A stretch of DNA of 64,000 nt from Pontibacillus salicampi (GCF_042434395.1 NZ_JBHLTP010000003.1:682001-746000), one strand, 5' to 3'; numbered from the stretch's first letter, positions 53,540 through 62,974 are shown. Translations and numbers: made by a program. The notes: generated by a model not told the origin, from the sequence alone.

Positions 53540-53977
53540 GTGAAAGGAATGGGAAAGTTGATAGATGATACAGATAAAAAAATAATAAAAGTTCTATCCG
53601 AAAATGGAAGGATTAGCATGAAACAATTAGGAGAAGAAGTTCATCTAACAGGCCAAGCAGCCTCTACACGAGTCTTGAAGCTAGAGGAAGCTGGTATCAT
53701 TGAAGGTTACTCTGTAAAGGTGAATGAGCAAAGGGTTGGTCTTCCTGTTCATGCTTTTATTAATATTTATACGAAAAGCCTCCAGCACCAGCATTATTTC
53801 CAAGTACTGGACATTTATAAACCATATGTAAGGAACAATTTCAAAATAAGCGGGGAAGGCTGCTATTTACTAGAATGCCGTTTTCCCTCTAACGAGGAAC
53901 TGGATAGCTTCTTAGTTGATCTATCTAAACAGGTGAGCTATAAATTATCCATAGTAGTGAGCCAAACAAAATCATAA
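53540..53977 (+). CDS. Lrp/AsnC-family regulator
   Basis: A regulator of up to 145 residues. The helix-turn-helix is at about 10-55 (DDTDKKIIKVLSENGRISMKQLG) and the RAM-type ligand domain at 70-140. Members respond to amino acids. The start is uncertain: the frame opens with GTG at 53540, but TTG at 53558 lies nine bases after AAAGGA and would give a more usual N terminus. A hairpin downstream may end it. Confidence 0.83.
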   Translation: MKGMGKLIDDTDKKIIKVLSENGRISMKQLGEEVHLTGQAASTRVLKLEEAGIIEGYSVKVNEQRVGLPVHAFINIYTKSLQHQHYFQVLDIYKPYVRNNFKISGEGCYLLECRFPSNEELDSFLVDLSKQVSYKLSIVVSQTKS

Positions 53978-54302
53978 TTATTAAGCTGATTTGTAAAAAC
54001 GTGTAGTGTATTGAGGGAGCTGCTAGAGATAACAGGAGGGAAGGGACAGAAGGCACAGCTTAGATTCTGCCCTCTTCTTTATGGGATTTGTCTTTGGATA
54101 GAGAAAGTATTAAAGATTGTTTACTTATCCTCTTTGTTGCTGAACTGCTTGCGATAGCTCTCCTACCCCCCCACGTCCAAAGGAAAACGCAGCTACCCCT
54201 AATCTATCAATGCACCTCCATGAGTATTTCTCACCCATTTATAAACAAAGTCTCCATTATCTCTCTATAATATGGATTATCCTACCGCATATATGAGAAA
54301 AA
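53978..54302. other. Intergenic region with weak terminator
   Basis: About 320 bases. AGGGACAGAA at 54042 pairs with TTCTGCCCT at 54065 and is followed by CTTCTTT, a likely terminator for the Lrp-type gene. A 60-codon frame at 54088 lacks an RBS and is not believed. Confidence 0.5.
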
Positions 54303-54330
54303 ACTCAGCTTGGTAGCTGAGTCTTTGTAT
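54303..54330 (-). terminator. Terminator after small membrane protein gene
   Basis: Arms ACTCAGCT and AGCTGAGT with a short loop; AAAAAA on the plus strand gives TTTTTT on the reverse strand. Confidence 0.8.
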
Positions 54331-54335
54331 TTCTG

Positions 54336-54521
54336 TTATTTGCCTAACATAGCTCTGACACCTTTATACAACAGGAATAAGGAGAATAGTAAAATGGCGA
54401 CAATGCCGATTACGGTTGTAACAGGCTCCACAGACTCCAAGAAGGTTCCTTCAAGAGGAACTCGAATTAAAGCGAAGCCAGCAAGGATGCAAGCTACCAT
54501 CAACACCTCGAAGCGATCCAT
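54336..54521 (-). CDS. Small two-helix membrane protein
   Basis: A 61-residue protein with helices at about 5-22 and 32-54 and basic residues at the C terminus (KGVRAMLGK). The RBS AAGGAAAGGAGGG precedes the ATG and a strong terminator follows, so it is a genuine monocistronic gene. No family was recognised. It stands next to, and opposite to, the acyl-CoA operon. Confidence 0.7.
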   Translation of the reverse strand: MDRFEVLMVACILAGFALIRVPLEGTFLESVEPVTTVIGIVAILLFSLFLLYKGVRAMLGK

Positions 54522-54606
54522 ACATATCCCTCCTTTCCTTACATAATATGATGAAAGTACACTATAATACCGAAATGTTCTGAATTTGCTTTGAAAGAGA
54601 TAATGC

Positions 54607-54667
54607 TTGAATTTTCAGAAAAGTATTCGTACAATGAAATCAAAACATACTAACCAGTCAGTATGTT
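54607..54667 (+). promoter_or_regulatory. Promoter and TetR-type operator of the acyl-CoA operon
   Basis: Promoter TTGAAT at 54607-54612, 17-base spacer, TACAAT at 54630-54635. Downstream is a 24-base inverted repeat at 54644-54667 with arms AACATACT and AGTATGTT and inner AACCAGTC. The last base of the repeat is 19 bases before the first gene. A TetR gene is third in the operon, so self-repression lifted by an acyl-CoA or related ligand is likely. Confidence 0.78.
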
Positions 54668-54686
54668 TCTCGAAGGAGGCACACTA

Positions 54687-55922
54687 ATGGATTTTTCTTA
54701 TTCAGAAAGGGTTAAGGCATATCGAGATCAGGTTAGATGGTTCATGGAGGAGTATGTATATCCCAATGAAGCTGTATTTGAAGAACAATTAAATGCTCAA
54801 GATACGAGGTTCTCCTCTGTCCCTCCTATTATGGAAACCTTAAAACAAAAGGCACGGGAAAAAGGATTGTGGAATTTATTTCTTCCAGACTCAGCCAATG
54901 GGGCTGGGCTGACAAACCTTGAGTATGCTCCGTTATGTGAAGAAATGGGGCGTTCCATGCTTGGTCCAGAGGTGTTTAATTGTAATGCTCCTGACACAGG
55001 AAATATGGAGGTACTTTACCGCTACGGCAGTAAACAACAGCAGGAGAAATGGCTGAAGCCGCTATTAGATGGAAAAATCCGTTCTTGCTTTTCTATGACG
55101 GAACCGGACGTGGCCTCTTCAGATGCAACCAACATAGAAGCAAGAATTGAACGAGTTGGAGAGGAGTATGTCATAAATGGCCGAAAGTGGTGGTCGTCTG
55201 GTGCAGGAGATCCCAGATGTGAGATTGCTATTTTCATGGGGAAAACCGACCCTGATGCCCCGCGCTATGAGCAGCAATCGATGATTCTTGTTCCGCTCGA
55301 TACACCTGGTGTTACTATCACTAGATTATTACCAGTGTTTGGTTATGATCATGCTCCTCATGGCCATGCGGAAATAGATTTTAACAATGTAAGAGTTCCC
55401 GAGGAAAACATTATTCTTGGGGAGGGCAGGGGGTTTGAAATTGCTCAGGGCCGACTTGGACCAGGCAGGATCCATCATTGTATGAGACTGATTGGTGCGG
55501 CAGAGAGAGCGCTTGATGATTTATGTAAGCGTGTACAACAGCGAGAAGCATTTCATCAATCGCTTGCGAATCAAGGTGTTATAAGGGAATGGATTGCTGA
55601 CTCTAGAATTGAAATTGAACAAGCAAGGTTATTAACGTTAAAGGCCGCTTACATGATGGATACAGTCGGCAACAAAAAGGCCAAAACAGAAATCGCTATG
55701 ATAAAGGTTGTCGCACCGAACATTGCTCTGAAGGTGCTGGATCGGGCTATTCAGGCTCATGGTGCTGCAGGTGTTAGTGATGATTTTACACTGGCTGCTC
55801 AATGGGCTAATTCCAGAACATTACGGCTTGCGGATGGACCAGATGAAGTTCACCGTCGACAAATTGCTAAGTTGGAGCTGCAAAAGCATGAAATGACAGG
55901 AGGTATTCCAAGTGGGAGTTAA
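54687..55922 (+). CDS. Acyl-CoA dehydrogenase
   Basis: A 411-residue flavoenzyme of the ACAD superfamily, closest to the ACAD10/11-type group by sequence feel (WFMEEYVYPNEAVFEEQL). Motifs include CFSMTEPDVASSDATN near 137 for FAD, GPGRIHHCMRLIG near 266 and AIQAHGAAGVSDDF near 360 with the C-terminal RLADGPDEVHRRQIAK. The ATG at 54687 follows GAAGGAGG; the frame to 54663 lies over the operator. It starts the TetR-regulated operon. Confidence 0.88.
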   Translation: MDFSYSERVKAYRDQVRWFMEEYVYPNEAVFEEQLNAQDTRFSSVPPIMETLKQKAREKGLWNLFLPDSANGAGLTNLEYAPLCEEMGRSMLGPEVFNCNAPDTGNMEVLYRYGSKQQQEKWLKPLLDGKIRSCFSMTEPDVASSDATNIEARIERVGEEYVINGRKWWSSGAGDPRCEIAIFMGKTDPDAPRYEQQSMILVPLDTPGVTITRLLPVFGYDHAPHGHAEIDFNNVRVPEENIILGEGRGFEIAQGRLGPGRIHHCMRLIGAAERALDDLCKRVQQREAFHQSLANQGVIREWIADSRIEIEQARLLTLKAAYMMDTVGNKKAKTEIAMIKVVAPNIALKVLDRAIQAHGAAGVSDDFTLAAQWANSRTLRLADGPDEVHRRQIAKLELQKHEMTGGIPSGS

Positions 55923-56691
55923 GCACTTGTTTGATTTAACAGGAAAGACGGCAATTATTACGGGTGGAGGAAGAGGTCTTGGCGCCCAGATTGCTGATGC
56001 ATTATCCGATGCTGGGGCAAATGTCGTGCTATGCTCTCGAAAACGAGAAGCATGTGAGGAGGTGGCGAATCAGCTATCGGAGCAGTATGGTAATAAAACC
56101 CTAGCACTGGCCTGCGATGTAACGAATCAGGCTCAAGTTGAGGAAGTGGTAGCACAAGCTAAGGAACAATTTGGGTCCATTGATATTCTATTCAATAACA
56201 GTGGTGCTACATGGGGGGCGCCAACTCTTGACATGCCATTGGATGCATGGAACAAGGTGATGAATGTAAATGCAACAGGGACGTTTCTCATGTCTCAGGC
56301 AGTTGGAAGAGAAATGGTAGAGCAGAAGTCAGGCAAAATCGTTAACATTGCATCTGTTGCAGGTCTTGGCGGAGCGGATTCCAGGTTTATGGAAACGGTT
56401 GGCTACAATGCCAGTAAGGGAGCAATCATCACCTTAACAAAGGATCTAGCTGTAAAGTGGGGATCGTATGGTGTTAATGTCAATGCTATTGCCCCAGGTT
56501 TTTTCCCTACGAAAATGTCGAAGGTAGTGTTAGAGCAAGGGGGAGATTATATTCTAGATCGTACCCCGCTTAATCGATTTGGAAGCGAGGAGGATTTAAA
56601 GGGGGCAGCTCTATTCCTAGCATCTGATGCTTCAAATTACGTCACAGGGGATGTACTGGTCGTCGACGGCGGCATGCATGCATCCTGTTAA
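55912..56691 (+). CDS. SDR-family oxidoreductase
   Basis: A classical SDR of 259 residues. The cofactor motif TGGGRGLGAQ is near 17-26, NNSGATWG near 94, catalytic serine in NIASVAG, and YNASKG with Tyr and Lys near 161. The reaction is probably reduction or oxidation of a hydroxy/keto acyl-CoA. It starts at GTG eight bases after GGAGGT and overlaps the acyl-CoA dehydrogenase gene by eleven bases. Confidence 0.88.
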   Translation: MGVKHLFDLTGKTAIITGGGRGLGAQIADALSDAGANVVLCSRKREACEEVANQLSEQYGNKTLALACDVTNQAQVEEVVAQAKEQFGSIDILFNNSGATWGAPTLDMPLDAWNKVMNVNATGTFLMSQAVGREMVEQKSGKIVNIASVAGLGGADSRFMETVGYNASKGAIITLTKDLAVKWGSYGVNVNAIAPGFFPTKMSKVVLEQGGDYILDRTPLNRFGSEEDLKGAALFLASDASNYVTGDVLVVDGGMHASC

Positions 56692-56726
56692 ACGATAACA
56701 ATCCAACAAACAAGGAGAACGTACAC

Positions 56727-57311
56727 ATGAGAGAAAAAATCATCAATACAAGCATTGCACTATTTGGAGCACATGGTTTTCGAGAAACTTCTATTGAGGA
56801 TATAACGAAGGAGCTTGGAGTGACGAAGGGAACCTTTTACTATTATTTCACTAATAAAGAAGATGTATTGATGCACATCCACCTTCGCTTTATTGAAGGA
56901 CTGTTAGAGCAGCAGAAAGCGATCCTTGACAATCAAAGCAAAACGAATCAAGAAAAACTGCACGATAATGTTCAGATGGTTATTCGTAATATCCGAAACG
57001 GTGTTCAAAGCGCAAAGGTGTTTTTTCGGGAAATGAAGCATTTGAATGAACATCATACTTCCAAGGTGCTTCCAAAAAGACATGAGTTTCAACGAAATAT
57101 TCAAGGAATTATTCAGAGAGGTATCGACGAGGGAGAATTCAGAAGGGATCTTAGGGCAGACATGCTTTCCTTTGCCGTTTTAGGCGTTGCTAATTGGAGT
57201 TACTTTTGGTTTGAGCCTGACGGAGAAGTTTCAGAAGATCAATTAACTGACATTTATATGAGGATGATTATAGAAGGGATACAAACGAAAGGAGGAGAAA
57301 TAGATGAGTAA
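56727..57311 (+). CDS. TetR/AcrR-family regulator of the acyl-CoA operon
   Basis: A 194-residue regulator. The helix-turn-helix spans about 5-48 (ETSIEDITKELGVTKGTFYYYF). The C-terminal domain is all-helical with FREMKHLNEH, similar to the FadR-like Bacillus TetR group. Placed inside the operon, it should bind the repeat at 54644 and repress until an acyl-CoA binds. RBS AAGGAG. It overlaps the next gene by eight bases. Confidence 0.88.
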   Translation: MREKIINTSIALFGAHGFRETSIEDITKELGVTKGTFYYYFTNKEDVLMHIHLRFIEGLLEQQKAILDNQSKTNQEKLHDNVQMVIRNIRNGVQSAKVFFREMKHLNEHHTSKVLPKRHEFQRNIQGIIQRGIDEGEFRRDLRADMLSFAVLGVANWSYFWFEPDGEVSEDQLTDIYMRMIIEGIQTKGGEIDE

Positions 57312-58191
57312 TCCATCTATTAAACAGGTAACGGTGGTTGGCGCAGGGAGTATGGGACATCAAATTGCCATGCTCGCGGCTTTAGGCGGGTTTAACACGT
57401 ATTTACAGGATATTAATGAGGCATCACTTGATAAAGCACACACAACGCTTCAGTCCATTATGAGCAAATGGGTTCAAAAAGGAAAGATAACCGAGGAGGA
57501 AAAACAGGCTGCCTTTCATAGGCTTTCCTTTACCCCGAGTTTAGAAGAGGCGGCAATCGAAGCTGATTTTGTAATTGAAGCAGTGGTAGAAAAGTTAGAT
57601 GTGAAAAGGGAGGTATTTGCTCAAATAGATGATTTAGCACCTCCTCATGCCGTTGTTGCTACTAACAGCTCTACCATTGTTAGTTCCTTAATTGCCGATG
57701 CAACAAACCGATCGGATAGAGTATGTAACATGCACTTTTTTTATCCGCCACTCGTGATGGATTGTGTGGAGGTTGTCCAAGGAGAGCATACATCCTCTGA
57801 AACGCTCCGCACAGCTATGGAGCTATGCAGAGCAATACATCGGACCCCAGTTCAGCTTGATAAAGAAATATCTGGTTTTATTGCCAATCGTATTCTCTTT
57901 GCCATACAAAAAGAGGCAATGTACCTCTATGAGAACGGTTATGCTGACTATACAGATATTGATACGATTACGAAAAAAGCACTAAGTCATCCTCTTGGGC
58001 CTTTTGAGCTAATGGATTTGTCCGGTATTGATGTTGGATATTATGTAATGCAGCAGCACTTTGCTGAAACGGGTAATCCAGAGGATAAACCTTCTGAAAC
58101 AATGGTTCAAAAAATGAAAGCAGGGGAGCTTGGCAGGAAAACAGGTAAAGGGTTTTACGTCTATGATGAAGCCGGTAAAGTGAAACGATAA
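57304..58191 (+). CDS. 3-hydroxyacyl-CoA dehydrogenase
   Basis: A 295-residue enzyme with Rossmann motif GAGSMGHQIA near 13-22, then catalytic MHFFYPPLVMDCVEVV near 142-157 (His143) and the C-terminal HCDH domain with FIANRILFAIQKEA and SHPLGPFELMDLSG. It oxidises 3-hydroxyacyl-CoA with NAD in beta-oxidation. RBS GGAGGAG. It overlaps the TetR gene end. Confidence 0.92.
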   Translation: MSNPSIKQVTVVGAGSMGHQIAMLAALGGFNTYLQDINEASLDKAHTTLQSIMSKWVQKGKITEEEKQAAFHRLSFTPSLEEAAIEADFVIEAVVEKLDVKREVFAQIDDLAPPHAVVATNSSTIVSSLIADATNRSDRVCNMHFFYPPLVMDCVEVVQGEHTSSETLRTAMELCRAIHRTPVQLDKEISGFIANRILFAIQKEAMYLYENGYADYTDIDTITKKALSHPLGPFELMDLSGIDVGYYVMQQHFAETGNPEDKPSETMVQKMKAGELGRKTGKGFYVYDEAGKVKR

Positions 58192-58209
58192 TAGAAGGGA
58201 AGTAAAACG

Positions 58210-58605
58210 ATGCATAAGCATGAGATAGTTGTTCGTTTTTGTGAGACAGATATGCTTGGACATGTAAATAACAAAAATTATTTTGTGTATTTAGAGGATT
58301 CTCGTATTCAATTTTTCTATGATGCTCGCATTCTAGGAGAAGAATGGAACTATGTTTTAGCCTCAACAAAATGTGATTTTGTTAGTCAAGCTTTTTTTCG
58401 TCAAACCTTATCCATCGAGAGCCAAATCGGTCGTATTGGTAACTCTAGCTTTCAATTAGATCAGATAGTCTTGGATAAACAAACCGGGAATGTCATTGCA
58501 AGAGCGGAGTCTACGATTGTGTCGTTTAACTTTGAGACACAGAAGAGTGAACCATTGTCAGAGGAAGTAAGAAGCAATTTGGAACGGTATGTGATGATGG
58601 CGTAG
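58210..58605 (+). CDS. Acyl-CoA thioesterase (4HBT hotdog family)
   Basis: A 131-residue hotdog-fold thioesterase. The N-terminal motif RFCETDMLGHVNNKNYFVYLEDSR with Asp16 is that of YbgC/4-hydroxybenzoyl-CoA thioesterases. It would hydrolyse an acyl-CoA intermediate, perhaps to free CoA when intermediates build up. RBS GAAGGGAAG. It lies 18 bases after the hydroxyacyl-CoA dehydrogenase gene. Confidence 0.87.
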   Translation: MHKHEIVVRFCETDMLGHVNNKNYFVYLEDSRIQFFYDARILGEEWNYVLASTKCDFVSQAFFRQTLSIESQIGRIGNSSFQLDQIVLDKQTGNVIARAESTIVSFNFETQKSEPLSEEVRSNLERYVMMA

Positions 58606-58617
58606 GGAGGAATGAAA

Positions 58618-59670
58618 ATGGAGGACACAATACCTGTTAGAAAAGGAGAAGAATTGGACAAAGCTGTGCTGAGTGAATATTTAGCTAACCAAATTCCTGA
58701 ATTAAGGAATCATCAGCTTCGTATTCGGCAATTTGGTGCAGGTCATTCCAATTTAACTTACGAACTAGAGGCTGGAGAATGGGAAGCGGTTCTTCGCAGG
58801 CCGCCGCTTGGTCCAGTTGCACCAAAGGCTCATGATATGAAACGAGAATATACTATTTTGAAAGCGCTTCACAGTAAATTTGACCCTGCTCCAAAGCCTA
58901 TTTTACTAGGAGAGGATTCCATACTTGGAGCTCCCTTCTTTTTAATGGAGCGCAAGCATGGAGTCGTATTAGATACAGAATGGCCGGAGGGAACGAGGGA
59001 TACTCAAAGGCTGGGTCAAGCTATTTCTGAGGAGATGGTAGATAGGTTAGTACAGCTCCATGCATTGTCCTATGAGGGGACTGAGCTTGAAGCAATGGGA
59101 AAGCCGGAGGGGTTTATGGAAAGGCAGGTGCATGGTTGGATTAAACGATTTAATCGTGCTCTTACAGATGATGTTCGTTCAGGTCAACGTTTACAGCAAT
59201 GGCTGTCAGAGCATATTCCTACCCAAGCAGAAAGCACGATTATTCATTACGATTATAAGTTGAATAACGCAATGTTTGATAGGAACGATTATGGAAAGAT
59301 GATTGGATTATTTGATTGGGAAATGACAACAGTTGGAGATCCAATGGCTGATTTAGCAGTAGCCATGAGTTATTGGATGGAGCCATCTGACCCATCAGAA
59401 ATTAAAACGGGCTTAGGTAAGGCACCTTTGACGGTAGAATCAGGGTTCTATTCAAGAGAGGAATTTCTCCAGCGATACGCTGCGAAGAGCGGAAGGGACG
59501 TGGAGCAAATACATGTCTACCTCACCTTTGCCTATTTCAAGCTCGCTGGAATCGTCCAGCAAATTTACTATCGTTATAAAAACGGTCAAACAAATGATGA
59601 GCGTTTTCGCGGTATGAACCATTTTGTTAACCATCTGCTCGATTATGCGGAAGAAACGGCAGGCTTATAA
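58618..59670 (+). CDS. Phosphotransferase family protein (ACAD10/11 kinase-like)
   Basis: A 350-residue aminoglycoside-phosphotransferase-fold kinase: GAGHSNLTYEL near 39-49 (nucleotide loop), IHYDYKLNNAMFD near 217 (catalytic Asp), and GLFDWEMTTVGDPMADLA near 236-253. This is the kinase type fused to acyl-CoA dehydrogenase in ACAD10/ACAD11, which phosphorylates 4-hydroxyacyl-CoA. Its presence beside the dehydrogenase suggests catabolism of hydroxylated fatty acids. The ATG at 58618 is preferred for RBS spacing. Confidence 0.85.
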   Translation: MEDTIPVRKGEELDKAVLSEYLANQIPELRNHQLRIRQFGAGHSNLTYELEAGEWEAVLRRPPLGPVAPKAHDMKREYTILKALHSKFDPAPKPILLGEDSILGAPFFLMERKHGVVLDTEWPEGTRDTQRLGQAISEEMVDRLVQLHALSYEGTELEAMGKPEGFMERQVHGWIKRFNRALTDDVRSGQRLQQWLSEHIPTQAESTIIHYDYKLNNAMFDRNDYGKMIGLFDWEMTTVGDPMADLAVAMSYWMEPSDPSEIKTGLGKAPLTVESGFYSREEFLQRYAAKSGRDVEQIHVYLTFAYFKLAGIVQQIYYRYKNGQTNDERFRGMNHFVNHLLDYAEETAGL

Positions 59671-59671
59671 C

Positions 59672-60427
59672 GTGCGTAAAGTACATGTAGTCATGAAAAA
59701 AGAAGATATAAAAGCCGGGAAATGGTCAAAGCAATCTGTGGCAGTGGTCTTTGATGTATTATTAGCAACTTCTTCTATTGTTTCTGCCTTGGCAAATGGT
59801 GCAAAGGAAGTAATCCCTGTACTGCACAAGGAAGAAGCGCGTGATAAGGCGAGAATTTACCCTGTAGAGGATACTATCATATCTGGAAAGTACAATGGGA
59901 TAACGATTGAAGGGTTTCATCCACCAAATCCACTGTGGCTCAGAAATAATATTCGAAACAAACGGCTTATTTTGTCGACTACTAATGGGACAGTGGCGAT
60001 TCGAAATGCAGCTAATGCTTCCCCACTATACTTGTGCTCTTTATTGAACATTGATGCGGTGGCGGAATCTATCTTAAAGGAGCAGAACGAAGAGATTGTA
60101 TTAATCTGCTCAGGCTCTGGGGGCTCCTTCAGTATGGAGGATTTCTTTGGCGCAGGTGCTCTGGTGGAAGCGTTGTCAGAGAAAGAGGAGCTAATGCTGT
60201 CTGATGCAGCCCTAACCGCGCGGCACCTATATCGGGTTCATCGACTGAACCCATACAGACTGTTGACGGAAACGAGAGTAGGTAACATGCTGATGGAGTT
60301 TGGTTTAGAGCAGGATATTCAATATGTGGCTACATTAAATAAGTACACTATTGCACCTGTTTATGAGAAGACACGAGGGACGATTAAGGAGGTAACAAAT
60401 CATGAGTACAGTAGCGAAGTGGAGTAA
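59672..60427 (+). CDS. ComB-type 2-phosphosulfolactate phosphatase-like protein
   Basis: About 251 residues from GTG at 59672, right after the kinase gene stop; an ATG seven codons later is possible. It shows VAVVFDVLLATSSIV, LSTTNGTVAI, ICSGSGGSFSMEDFFGAG and a conserved RxGNMLMEFGL region, all typical of the ComB family. ComB dephosphorylates 2-phosphosulfolactate in coenzyme M or spore sulfolactate synthesis. No comA, comC or other sulfolactate gene is near. The role in an acyl-CoA operon is unknown; it may act on a phosphorylated hydroxyacid made by the neighbouring kinase. Confidence 0.78.
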   Translation: MRKVHVVMKKEDIKAGKWSKQSVAVVFDVLLATSSIVSALANGAKEVIPVLHKEEARDKARIYPVEDTIISGKYNGITIEGFHPPNPLWLRNNIRNKRLILSTTNGTVAIRNAANASPLYLCSLLNIDAVAESILKEQNEEIVLICSGSGGSFSMEDFFGAGALVEALSEKEELMLSDAALTARHLYRVHRLNPYRLLTETRVGNMLMEFGLEQDIQYVATLNKYTIAPVYEKTRGTIKEVTNHEYSSEVE

Positions 60428-62165
60428 AGGTGCACAATTTCTCGTACAAGACACCTCTTCAGAGCTCGTTTTTACTCCTGAGGATCGAACCGATGAGCAG
60501 CGCATGATAGAACAAACTACGCTGCAATTTATAGAAAAAGAAGTTATTCCTCAAAAGGAGCGGATTGAAAACCAGGATTTTCCCCTTGTAGCTAAGCTAA
60601 TGAGAAAGGCTGGAGAATTAGGACTGCTCGCCCATAGCATACCTGAACGATTCGGAGGGCTTGGTCTTGATAAAGTCAGTAAAGGAATTGTGGGAGGGTC
60701 CCTTGGAGGGGCAAGTGGTTATTCAGTTGCCCACAGCAATCACACCTGTATTGCAACACTGCCTATAACGTATTTCGGTACAGAGGAACAGAAAGAGAGA
60801 TACCTGCCCAAATTGGCGTCTGGTGAGTATATTGGTGCCTATTGCTTAACTGAACCAGAGGCTGGATCAGACGCACTATCTGCCAAGACCAGCGCTGTAT
60901 TAAATGAAGAAGGAACTCACTATGTTCTAAATGGAACCAAAATCTACATTACGAATGCGAGCTTTGCTCATACGTTTATTGTCTATGCCAAAGTAGACGG
61001 CAAACATTTCTCTGCCTTTATTGTGGAAAAGAATTTCCCTGGACTTACCATTGGTCCAGAAGAGCAGAAAATGGGAATTAAAGGGTCTTCTACCTGCTCT
61101 GTCATATTGGAAGACTGCCATGTCCCTGTTGAAAATCTGCTGGGAGAAGTAGGAAAGGGTCATCTCATTGCCTTGAATGTGTTAAATCTCGGGCGGTATA
61201 ACCTTGGTTTTGCGACAACCGGAGCAGCCAAGTCGGTTTTGAAGGAAACGCTAGAGCAAATAACAGAACGAAAGCAGTTCGGGAAATCTATTGCAGAGTT
61301 TCCGGCAACAAAAGAGAAAATTGCGCGATTAGGAAGTCGTCTATATGCAACAGAAGCGGTTATGTATCGAACAGGTGGGCTAGTCGAAGGAGCTCTAGAG
61401 GGGTTATATGAGTCAGACGAATACCAAACCATTGCCAAGGCGATGAACGAGCATTCTCTAGAATCTGCTATATGTAAGGTAATGGGTTCGGAAACGCTGG
61501 ACGAGATGGTGGATGAAGGAGTACAGCTGCAAGGTGGGGCAGGTTTTATAAAGGAATATCCAATAGAGCAGGCTTATCGGGATGCTCGCATCAATCGTAT
61601 CTTTGAGGGGACAAATGAAATCAACCGACTGCTAATACCTGGAGTATTTTTTAAAAAGGCGGCAAAAGGAGAGTTTGATGCCAAGTCTGTAATGGAAAAA
61701 GCGCAAGTTGATTTACAACAACATAGTACAGCGCTAGAGGATTTATCCATTTCGGAACAAATGCAGAGCGCAGTAACGCTAATTCGTAACCTATTTTTAG
61801 TTTGCGCTGGAGCCGCCTATGAGAAATACGGGGAAGCAATGAAAGAGGAGCAGGAATTGTTAATGAGGCTAGCAAACTTAGCGATCTCCCTTTATGGAGT
61901 TGAATCAGCTGTTCTGCGTACATTGAAGGCAGGGGAAAAGAGCGATTGTAAACAAGAACTTACCATGTTCTTCATAAGAGAGGAGCTGTGGCAAGTCGAA
62001 CGAAATGCTAAAGAACTTGCCATGCCCTTACTAAAAGGGGACATACAAAAGTATTTTATCCACACAATCTCCACTCGAATAAATGAATATTTATCCGCAG
62101 ATAGTTTACCTACTGGAAGGTCTATTGCGGATACGTTCATTCGAGAGAAAAAATATGTATGTTAG
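60402..62165 (+). CDS. Acyl-CoA dehydrogenase, FadE-like
   Basis: A 587-residue ACAD with the longer C-terminal extension of Bacillus FadE (about 594). Motifs include CLTEPEAGSDALSAKT near 148 for FAD and substrate, LGRYNLGFATTGAAK near 264, and the YPIEQAYRDARINRIFEGTNEINRLLIPG block near 386-414 with the catalytic base region. It carries out the first dehydrogenation of acyl-CoA. RBS GGAGGT. It overlaps the ComB-like gene by 26 bases. Confidence 0.92.
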   Translation: MSTVAKWSKGAQFLVQDTSSELVFTPEDRTDEQRMIEQTTLQFIEKEVIPQKERIENQDFPLVAKLMRKAGELGLLAHSIPERFGGLGLDKVSKGIVGGSLGGASGYSVAHSNHTCIATLPITYFGTEEQKERYLPKLASGEYIGAYCLTEPEAGSDALSAKTSAVLNEEGTHYVLNGTKIYITNASFAHTFIVYAKVDGKHFSAFIVEKNFPGLTIGPEEQKMGIKGSSTCSVILEDCHVPVENLLGEVGKGHLIALNVLNLGRYNLGFATTGAAKSVLKETLEQITERKQFGKSIAEFPATKEKIARLGSRLYATEAVMYRTGGLVEGALEGLYESDEYQTIAKAMNEHSLESAICKVMGSETLDEMVDEGVQLQGGAGFIKEYPIEQAYRDARINRIFEGTNEINRLLIPGVFFKKAAKGEFDAKSVMEKAQVDLQQHSTALEDLSISEQMQSAVTLIRNLFLVCAGAAYEKYGEAMKEEQELLMRLANLAISLYGVESAVLRTLKAGEKSDCKQELTMFFIREELWQVERNAKELAMPLLKGDIQKYFIHTISTRINEYLSADSLPTGRSIADTFIREKKYVC

Positions 62166-62177
62166 GGAGGAAATATT

Positions 62178-62963
62178 ATGTTAACAGGAAATGAACACTT
62201 ATCCATTGAAGTAGAAGGGTCCATTTTATCTTGTACACTCAATAGACCAGACCGGTTAAATGCGTTTAGTGAGGACATGATTAATGGCTTGAAGCATGCC
62301 ATTATTGAAGCAGAGCACGATGAAGTGATTAAGGTTATTACCATTTCAGGTGCAGGCCGTTCCTTTTCAGCAGGAGGCGACGTCAAAGAGATGAACCAGG
62401 CCCAAACGAGTCAAGTGTATGAACATATTGGGAAACTCAATGAATTAATAACTACGATAAGAAGCTGCTCTAAGCCTGTTGTAGCTATCGTTCATGGCTT
62501 TGCAGCTGGGGCTGGGTGGAATCTTGCTTTAGCGTGTGATCAAATCATTGCAGCAGCAGAAAGTCAGTTTGTATTAAGCTTCGCTCAAGTAGGGTTAATA
62601 TCTGATGGAGGAGGTACTTATTTTCTGACGAAGAAATTAGGTCCCTATAAAACAAAGGAGCTTTTATTCAACGCTGAACCAATATCAGCTTCCTATGCCA
62701 AAGAGTTAGGTCTGGTAAATCAGCTTTACCCTCAAGAGCAATTAGAGGAGATGGGAAGACAATATGTTCAAAAACTAGCAATGGCACCAGGCCATGCAAT
62801 TGGTATGATGAAGAAATTAGTCCATCAAGCAGAAATCTCTAGCTTAGAATCTATATTAGAGCAGGAAAGAACCGCTCAAACGTATATGATTCAAACAGAA
62901 GATCATGAAGAAGGAGTACAAGCATTTAGTGAAAAAAGAAAGCCTCAATTCACAGGAAAATAA
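62178..62963 (+). CDS. Enoyl-CoA hydratase/isomerase
   Basis: A 261-residue crotonase-family enzyme with LNRPDRLNAFSEDM near 18-31, GAGRSFSAGGDVKEM near 57-71 (oxyanion hole), VAIVHGFAAGAGWNLALACD near 98-117, and SFAQVGLISDGGGTYFL near 132. It hydrates enoyl-CoA in beta-oxidation. RBS GGGAGG. It follows the FadE-like gene by 12 bases. Confidence 0.92.
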   Translation: MLTGNEHLSIEVEGSILSCTLNRPDRLNAFSEDMINGLKHAIIEAEHDEVIKVITISGAGRSFSAGGDVKEMNQAQTSQVYEHIGKLNELITTIRSCSKPVVAIVHGFAAGAGWNLALACDQIIAAAESQFVLSFAQVGLISDGGGTYFLTKKLGPYKTKELLFNAEPISASYAKELGLVNQLYPQEQLEEMGRQYVQKLAMAPGHAIGMMKKLVHQAEISSLESILEQERTAQTYMIQTEDHEEGVQAFSEKRKPQFTGK

Positions 62964-62974
62964 GGAGGGGTAAA

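Noticed and set aside
54088..54270. 60-codon frame on the plus strand
   Set aside because: It starts at a rare codon without RBS and overlaps a terminator tail; no coding signature.
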